DNA from: Endomicrobium proavitum
Lineage (GTDB): Bacteria; Elusimicrobiota; Endomicrobiia; Endomicrobiales; Endomicrobiaceae
Length of the DNA: 64,000 bases
Direction: 5' to 3'
Assembly (NCBI RefSeq): GCF_001027545.1
Contig: NZ_CP009498.1
Location: 992,001 to 1,056,000 of the forward strand
The translations under genes and the position numbers were made by a program. How positions within the stretch are numbered: the first letter of the stretch is position 1; each line of letters begins with the position of its first letter. The notes beneath the pieces were generated by a model that saw only the letters and a program-made list of their open reading frames with translations, had not been told where the DNA came from and did not search any database. Shown here piece after piece: positions 59,203-64,000 of this stretch.

Positions 59203-61014
59203 TTATAATGCCGCAAGTTTTTCGCCTTTAACTATTTTATCCAAATCCTGCCCTGAAAGAGTTTCGCGGTCAATTAAATAATCTACGACTTTATCTAAAA
59301 TTTTTCTGTTGTCCGTAAGAATTTTTACCGCTTTTTTGCTGGCGGCGTCTATTATTTTTTTAATCTCGTAATCTATAAGTTCCGACATTTTTTCAGAAAG
59401 ATGAGAATCTTTTGAAATATCTCTGCCGAGGAAAATTTCTTCTTTGCCTTTATCTAAAGCCATCGGCCCTACTTTGTCGCTCATACCGTAAACGGCAACC
59501 ATTTTAGTGGCAAGTTTTGTAGCTTCGGCAATATCCTGCGTTGCGCCGGAAGTAATGTCTTTATAAACTATCTCTTCAGCCGCGCGACCGCCGAAAAATA
59601 TCGCTATTTGATTTAACGCTTCTTTTTTTGAAATGGTGTTTTTATCGTATTCCGGCAGCTGCATTGTATAACCCAAAGCCGCGCCTCGGGGAATTATTGT
59701 AACTTTATGGACAGGGTCTGTGCCCGGAAGAAATTTTGCAACAAGCGCGTGCCCCGCTTCGTGATATGCCGTCATCTTAATTTCCTTCTCGGTTCTAAGC
59801 ATAGATTTTCTTGCGGGTCCCGCGTAAACTCTGTCTATGGCTTCTTCAAAGTTTTTCATGGTAACGTTTTCCTGCCCGTATCTTGCGGCAAGAAGAGCGC
59901 CTTCGTTTATAATATTTGCCAAATCCGCGCCGACAAAGCCCGGAGTTTGTTTTGCGATAACATTCAAATTTACATCATCGGCAAGTTTAACTTTTTTTGC
60001 GTGCACTTCTAAAATTTGTTCTCTGTCTTTTAATTCCGGACGGGCAACTACAACCTGTCTGTCAAAACGTCCCGGACGAAGTAGCGCCGGATCTAAAACG
60101 TCGGGTCTGTTTGTGGCGGCAATTAAAATAACGCCTTCTTTTGTATCAAAACCGTCCATCTCAACAAGCAGCTGATTTAAAGTTTGTTCTCTTTCGTCGT
60201 GACCGCCGCCAAGACCCGCGCCTCTGTGTCTGCCTACGGCGTCTATTTCGTCCACAAACAAAAGGCACGGCGCGTTGCGTCTGCCCTGTTCAAATAAATC
60301 TCTTACTCTTGACGCGCCAACGCCTACAAACATCTCAACAAATTCCGAACCGCTTGAAGAAAAAAACGGAACGCCGGCTTCTCCCGCCACCGCTTTTGCA
60401 AGAAGCGTTTTGCCCGTTCCCGGAGCTCCTACAAGCAGAACTCCTTTAGGAATTTTTCCGCCAAGCTTTTGAAATTTTGCCGGATCTTTTAAAAACTCTA
60501 CAACTTCGCTTAACTCTTCTTTTGCTTCGTTTGCGCCGGCAACGTCTTTAAAAGTAACTTTTGTGTTTCCGCTTCCGGCAAGTTTGGCTTTTGATTTTCC
60601 AAAAGACATGGCTTGTTTGTTTCCGTTAGACATTCCCTTCATCATCCACAAAAAGAAAATTATAAGAATAATTATAGGGCCGAAACTTATAAGCGCGTTT
60701 AAAAACCATTTATCGTTTAAACTGGCGGAAAAATTTTTAATTTTCGCGGCTTCCATATCTTTTATCAAAGACGGATCGTTCATCGGAACGGTTTTAAACT
60801 TCTTTACGGTTCCGTCGGCGTCTTTAAACTCGCCTTTTATAACTTCCGGAGAAACGACAACTTTTGTTACCGCGCCGGATGTTACGTATTGCTTAAACTG
60901 CGAATATTCAAGTTTTTCTTCGCCCTGTTTTTGTTTGGCGGAGTTCATAAGCATAAATATCATGGCAAATAACGCTACCCAAAAAATAACAAACCACGGA
61001 CTTCTCTGCTTCAT
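59203..61014 (-). CDS. ftsH: ATP-dependent zinc metalloprotease FtsH
   Basis: The 603-residue membrane protease degrades misfolded and regulatory membrane proteins. It has two N-terminal spans (~7-23 and ~105-126) flanking a periplasmic domain, an AAA+ domain with Walker A GAPGTGKT (196-203), Walker [12 protein letters not shown] and the second region of homology [18 protein letters not shown], and a peptidase domain with HEAGH near residue 415. Length is on the short side but normal. Position next to tilS is common in bacteria. Confidence 0.97.
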   Translation of the reverse strand: MKQRSPWFVIFWVALFAMIFMLMNSAKQKQGEEKLEYSQFKQYVTSGAVTKVVVSPEVIKGEFKDADGTVKKFKTVPMNDPSLIKDMEAAKIKNFSASLNDKWFLNALISFGPIIILIIFFLWMMKGMSNGNKQAMSFGKSKAKLAGSGNTKVTFKDVAGANEAKEELSEVVEFLKDPAKFQKLGGKIPKGVLLVGAPGTGKTLLAKAVAGEAGVPFFSSSGSEFVEMFVGVGASRVRDLFEQGRRNAPCLLFVDEIDAVGRHRGAGLGGGHDEREQTLNQLLVEMDGFDTKEGVILIAATNRPDVLDPALLRPGRFDRQVVVARPELKDREQILEVHAKKVKLADDVNLNVIAKQTPGFVGADLANIINEGALLAARYGQENVTMKNFEEAIDRVYAGPARKSMLRTEKEIKMTAYHEAGHALVAKFLPGTDPVHKVTIIPRGAALGYTMQLPEYDKNTISKKEALNQIAIFFGGRAAEEIVYKDITSGATQDIAEATKLATKMVAVYGMSDKVGPMALDKGKEEIFLGRDISKDSHLSEKMSELIDYEIKKIIDAASKKAVKILTDNRKILDKVVDYLIDRETLSGQDLDKIVKGEKLAAL

Positions 61015-61037
61015 TGCGCGCCCTCTCTTATAAAAAA

Positions 61038-62009
61038 CTATTTTTTAATTTTTGAAAATACGGCTTTGTTACCCTTTACGGAAAAACTCCACTGCGAGGA
61101 AAGTTTAAAAACGGATTTATCTTTGGACAAAATTTTATCGGAAATTAAATCTATTACGGCGCTGTATTTTTTGTCCGGAATTAAATTTTTCAGTATTCTA
61201 AACCTTATTGTTTCATTATACCGTAAAAACGTTGGTAAATCAAGCAAAATCCTGTTTTTTGATATTTTAGCGCATTTTTTCAAAAAATTGATTGAAATTG
61301 CCTCTAAATACGCATCTTCGCGCTCTTGAATTCTACTTAAGGAAAATATTCTTTCTAACGCAAGCGGATTAATCTTTTCAACGGCAGGCACAACGGTGTG
61401 TCTTATTTTATTTCTTGTATATTCAAGCGAAAAATTACTTTTGTCCGTAGAAAAAGGGAGTTTTTGTTTTTTAACGTATTCGTCTATAAGCGTTCTTCTT
61501 ACCGAAAGCAGCGGACGAATTATTTCTATTTTTTTACTTATTTTTCTTGTTTGCGGAATGCCGGAAAAATTTCCGCTTCCTCTTAAAAGCCACATTAAAA
61601 CCGTTTCAGCGTTATCGTTTGCATTATGAGCAGTGGCAATTTTATTAAACTTATGCTTTGTCGCCGCATCTTCCAAAGCCGCGTATCTTAATTCTCTTGC
61701 GGCGGTTTCAATTGAAATTTTTGCAGCCTTTGAATACTCTTTAACAAGAAGTCTGCCGAGCATGCACGTAATTGCGAGTTTTTTGCAAAAATTTAAAACT
61801 TGCTTTGCCTCGCGCGAAGATTCTTTTCTTAATCCGTGGTTTAAATTTAAAACGGCAATATCTATTTTTATTTTTTTTGAGAGACGCCAAAACATATGAA
61901 GCATGCTCATGGAATCCGCGCCGCCGGAAACGGCAAGCAAAATTCTGTCGCCGTTTTTCACAAGTTCCGAACGAATAATATTTTTATAAAACCCTTCCCA
62001 CGCTTTCAT
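61038..62009 (-). CDS. tilS: tRNA(Ile)-lysidine synthase
   Basis: The 323-residue enzyme adds lysine to C34 of the AUA-reading tRNA-Ile. The PP-loop is LLAVSGGADSMSML near residue 25, followed by LNLNHGLR and ATAHNANDNAETVLMWLLRG with its family signature. It is about the size of the compact TilS lacking the C-terminal TilS_C domain of the long form. It overlaps the mprF gene by four bases. Confidence 0.93.
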   Translation of the reverse strand: MKAWEGFYKNIIRSELVKNGDRILLAVSGGADSMSMLHMFWRLSKKIKIDIAVLNLNHGLRKESSREAKQVLNFCKKLAITCMLGRLLVKEYSKAAKISIETAARELRYAALEDAATKHKFNKIATAHNANDNAETVLMWLLRGSGNFSGIPQTRKISKKIEIIRPLLSVRRTLIDEYVKKQKLPFSTDKSNFSLEYTRNKIRHTVVPAVEKINPLALERIFSLSRIQEREDAYLEAISINFLKKCAKISKNRILLDLPTFLRYNETIRFRILKNLIPDKKYSAVIDLISDKILSKDKSVFKLSSQWSFSVKGNKAVFSKIKK

Positions 62010-64000
62010 CTTACAAAAAACCTTTTTAAGAACTGTCTCATATTTTTTTCTTTCGGCGGCGAAATTAACGCCGTAAAATTTTTCAAAAACATCACTATGT
62101 ATTTATCCGGGTGAACCGCTACGTATTTGTTGTGCCACACGGGAGAAAATTTATTTTTAAACTCGCGCAGTTTTGTTAAATCGTAATGAAAATGTTCCGC
62201 AAACATGAAAATTTTTGCAAAATGTCTAACAGCGTCGGCGTCTTGAGAAACGTCCGGAAAATACGCAAGACCCAAATCAAACCACTTAAAGCCGTTGGAT
62301 TTTGCCCATAAGATATTTTTAGTAAGAATGTAAGGGAAAATATCGTCGGCAATTTTTAAATATCTAACTACTCCGGTGGACATTTCATATTTATTTTTAG
62401 CTGCCGCAAAAACTGAAAACGCGCAAATTTTGCCGTCCTTTCTTATTATGCTGAAATCCAAATCTTTCATGTAAGACTCGTCGTATTTGCCGGGAATAAA
62501 GTTTATACGCAAGTATCCGTGCTCTTGTTCCCACGTTTTGTTAATTTGAGCAAATATTTCTCTGTATTTTTCAAAATCCGCGCTTTTAACAACCTCATAT
62601 TCAAAACCCGAAGACTCCGCTTGCCGCTCAACCGACTGCATTGAAGTTAACAACTCTTTATTTTTATCAAAAGTTCTTAAAGGAATTTTAGCTTCCTGAC
62701 CGATATTAAAAATATCAAGCCCTATGTCGTCGTAAAGCTGTTTGTATCTGTGATCTATTCCCACAAACGCCGGCTTTACGGATTCTTTATCCGCGGCTTC
62801 TTTAAACTTCCACAAAAGTTCGCTCTTGTGAGAATAACCTCCGCCGACGGGATCTCCCAAAGATATAAGACTGTCTCCCGACTGCGCATACATTATAAAC
62901 GCCGTTTTTTCATCGTTTACCATATAGCTTTTGCCCAACGCTAAAGCGTCAAAAGCGTAAGCGTAATCCGACGAGTAAGTAATTCTTTTTATATCGTTCT
63001 CGTCAAAAACCACGGGTTTTTTGAAATAGTTTTTAAATATTTGCTCAAGCGCCACTATTATAAATATAACAACAAGCCCGACAGTAGCTCTTAAAAACCT
63101 CGCGGCGTCCGAGGCGCCGAATAAGTTTTCGTATAACACGTCAAAACGTATCCACGAAAAAATATCTTGTTTGTTTATGAAAAAACCCGTCCACACAACA
63201 AGAACAAACACGCCGCCGATTGCGGAAAACCACCACATGCTAAGAGAAGCGTCAAGTATTGATATGTTTCTGTAAAAATATTTTTTTGCAAAAAGAAGCG
63301 CTATAAAAAGTATTATAAACGCCGCAAGAACAAGGGGCGGCTCGCCTATAGCCAAAATTAACAGTATTGCAAATCCGACGAGAAAACACGTCCATTTATA
63401 CGAACCCTTTATTCTCAGCTGCAGCGCTCTGGACAAGAAAAGCAAACTTGCCGCTGTTACGCTTAAAAGAAAATGAGATAAATCTTTAGTCCATACGGGA
63501 AGAAGTCTTAAAAAATTTTGTATCTGTTCTACGTTAAAAGGCGTTGACGCGGAAAACATGGCTATCATGCCCGCAAAAAAAGTTGAAACCGCAAGAACCT
63601 GAACAACCGCCGAAGAAACTGTTTTTCCGAAAATTCTTGTTTTGTCGTCAAACTTTTTCACAAGACGCGCGATTTCATAAAAACCAAACATGGAAAGAGC
63701 TATTACAAGCGGACAAAAATAAAATATGGCTCTGTATGCAAGAAGTCCGCCGATAACTCCCGGGTGCTTTGCGGCCTGGGGAAGCAAAAGCGCAATAGAC
63801 GCTTCAAAAACTCCCATTCCTCCGGGAACCTGACTGATAATGCCTAAAAGCTGCGCCACAAGAAATACTTTCAGCAAAATAAAATACGGTATCTCGCCCG
63901 ACGGCATAAGCATAAAAAGAGTAAGCGAAGCTATAATCCAGTCCGCGGTGGCAAGAAGTATTTGCGCGGCAACAATTTTAATATTAGGAAAAGAAATTTC
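62006..64000 (-). CDS. mprF: MprF-like phosphatidylglycerol lysyltransferase (5' end outside window)
   Basis: The frame is open to the window edge, so at least 664 residues are seen and the start lies beyond. The first part is a polytopic flippase-type membrane region (LLGIISQVPGGMGVFEASIA is the UPF0104/LPG_synthase hallmark). The last ~330 residues are the DUF2156/GNAT-fold synthase domain (MYAQSGDSLISLGDPVGG, FVGIDHRYKQLYDDIGLDIF, MSTGVVRYLKIADDIFPYIL, FKWFDLGLAY). It transfers aminoacyl groups to phosphatidylglycerol and flips the product, giving resistance to cationic peptides. The amino acid used cannot be told. Confidence 0.88.
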   Translation of the reverse strand, partial: EISFPNIKIVAAQILLATADWIIASLTLFMLMPSGEIPYFILLKVFLVAQLLGIISQVPGGMGVFEASIALLLPQAAKHPGVIGGLLAYRAIFYFCPLVIALSMFGFYEIARLVKKFDDKTRIFGKTVSSAVVQVLAVSTFFAGMIAMFSASTPFNVEQIQNFLRLLPVWTKDLSHFLLSVTAASLLFLSRALQLRIKGSYKWTCFLVGFAILLILAIGEPPLVLAAFIILFIALLFAKKYFYRNISILDASLSMWWFSAIGGVFVLVVWTGFFINKQDIFSWIRFDVLYENLFGASDAARFLRATVGLVVIFIIVALEQIFKNYFKKPVVFDENDIKRITYSSDYAYAFDALALGKSYMVNDEKTAFIMYAQSGDSLISLGDPVGGGYSHKSELLWKFKEAADKESVKPAFVGIDHRYKQLYDDIGLDIFNIGQEAKIPLRTFDKNKELLTSMQSVERQAESSGFEYEVVKSADFEKYREIFAQINKTWEQEHGYLRINFIPGKYDESYMKDLDFSIIRKDGKICAFSVFAAAKNKYEMSTGVVRYLKIADDIFPYILTKNILWAKSNGFKWFDLGLAYFPDVSQDADAVRHFAKIFMFAEHFHYDLTKLREFKNKFSPVWHNKYVAVHPDKYIVMFLKNFTALISPPKEKNMRQFLKRFFVR

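Overview
The window looks like a low-GC diderm bacterium, most plausibly Elusimicrobiota (Endomicrobium-like). This is an inference from gene content: outer-membrane two-partner secretion and OmpA proteins sit beside a CdaA-type c-di-AMP cyclase, a DUF4416 gene and short dispersed palindromic repeats. No marker gene in the window proves the taxon.

The left flank (1-4720) holds envelope housekeeping genes: a 5'-truncated LysM lytic transglycosylase, a membrane metallophosphoesterase, a DUF4416 gene, a small exported protein and a LysM/M23 endopeptidase. It ends at a strong terminator. The right flank (about 50000-64000) is one dense minus-strand run: mprF (cut by the window edge), tilS, ftsH, folE, folP, cdaA, a 32-residue relic of cdaR, glmM, pdxJ, glmS, acpS, nnrD and an M20 amidohydrolase.

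Between them lie two large contact-dependent-inhibition/polymorphic-toxin loci, both on the minus strand. Locus 2 (50015-27287) reads OmpA-like protein, TpsB transporter, an inverse-autotransporter/beta-helix protein, a 2361-residue CdiA ending in an M23 peptidase toxin with an exported immunity protein, and then three orphan toxin/immunity cassettes and a leader stub. Locus 1 (25764-4776) reads CdiB, a 3168-residue CdiA plus immunity gene, two intact orphan cassettes, then a decaying tail: a toxin-less HEAT-like immunity gene, two headless toxin genes (a type-44-like toxin, and a DNase with YezG-type immunity) and a terminal leader relic. A tRNA-Arg, a NifU-like gene, a DUF4190 gene and a phosphodiesterase separate the loci.

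The distinctive feature is the cassette design. Five intact orphan cassettes, and the relics at both array ends, begin with nearly the same signal-peptide leader (MKKILISLLSII...ATLGYSSYFPS...). In the intact cassettes this leader joins, at a Lys-Ser-Asn, a segment nearly identical to the pretoxin region of the full-length CdiA proteins. After that come divergent pretoxins and toxins. Orphan leaders have poor Shine-Dalgarno sequences while every immunity gene has a good one. A 1589-bp direct repeat at a constant 2899-bp offset links CdiA of locus 1 to the next orphan cassette. Together this suggests a recombinational toxin-switching reservoir with protected immunity, and possibly a TpsB-independent export route for orphan toxins. 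Several locus-2 toxins look envelope-acting (two M23, one zincin) and their immunity proteins carry signal peptides or a lipobox.
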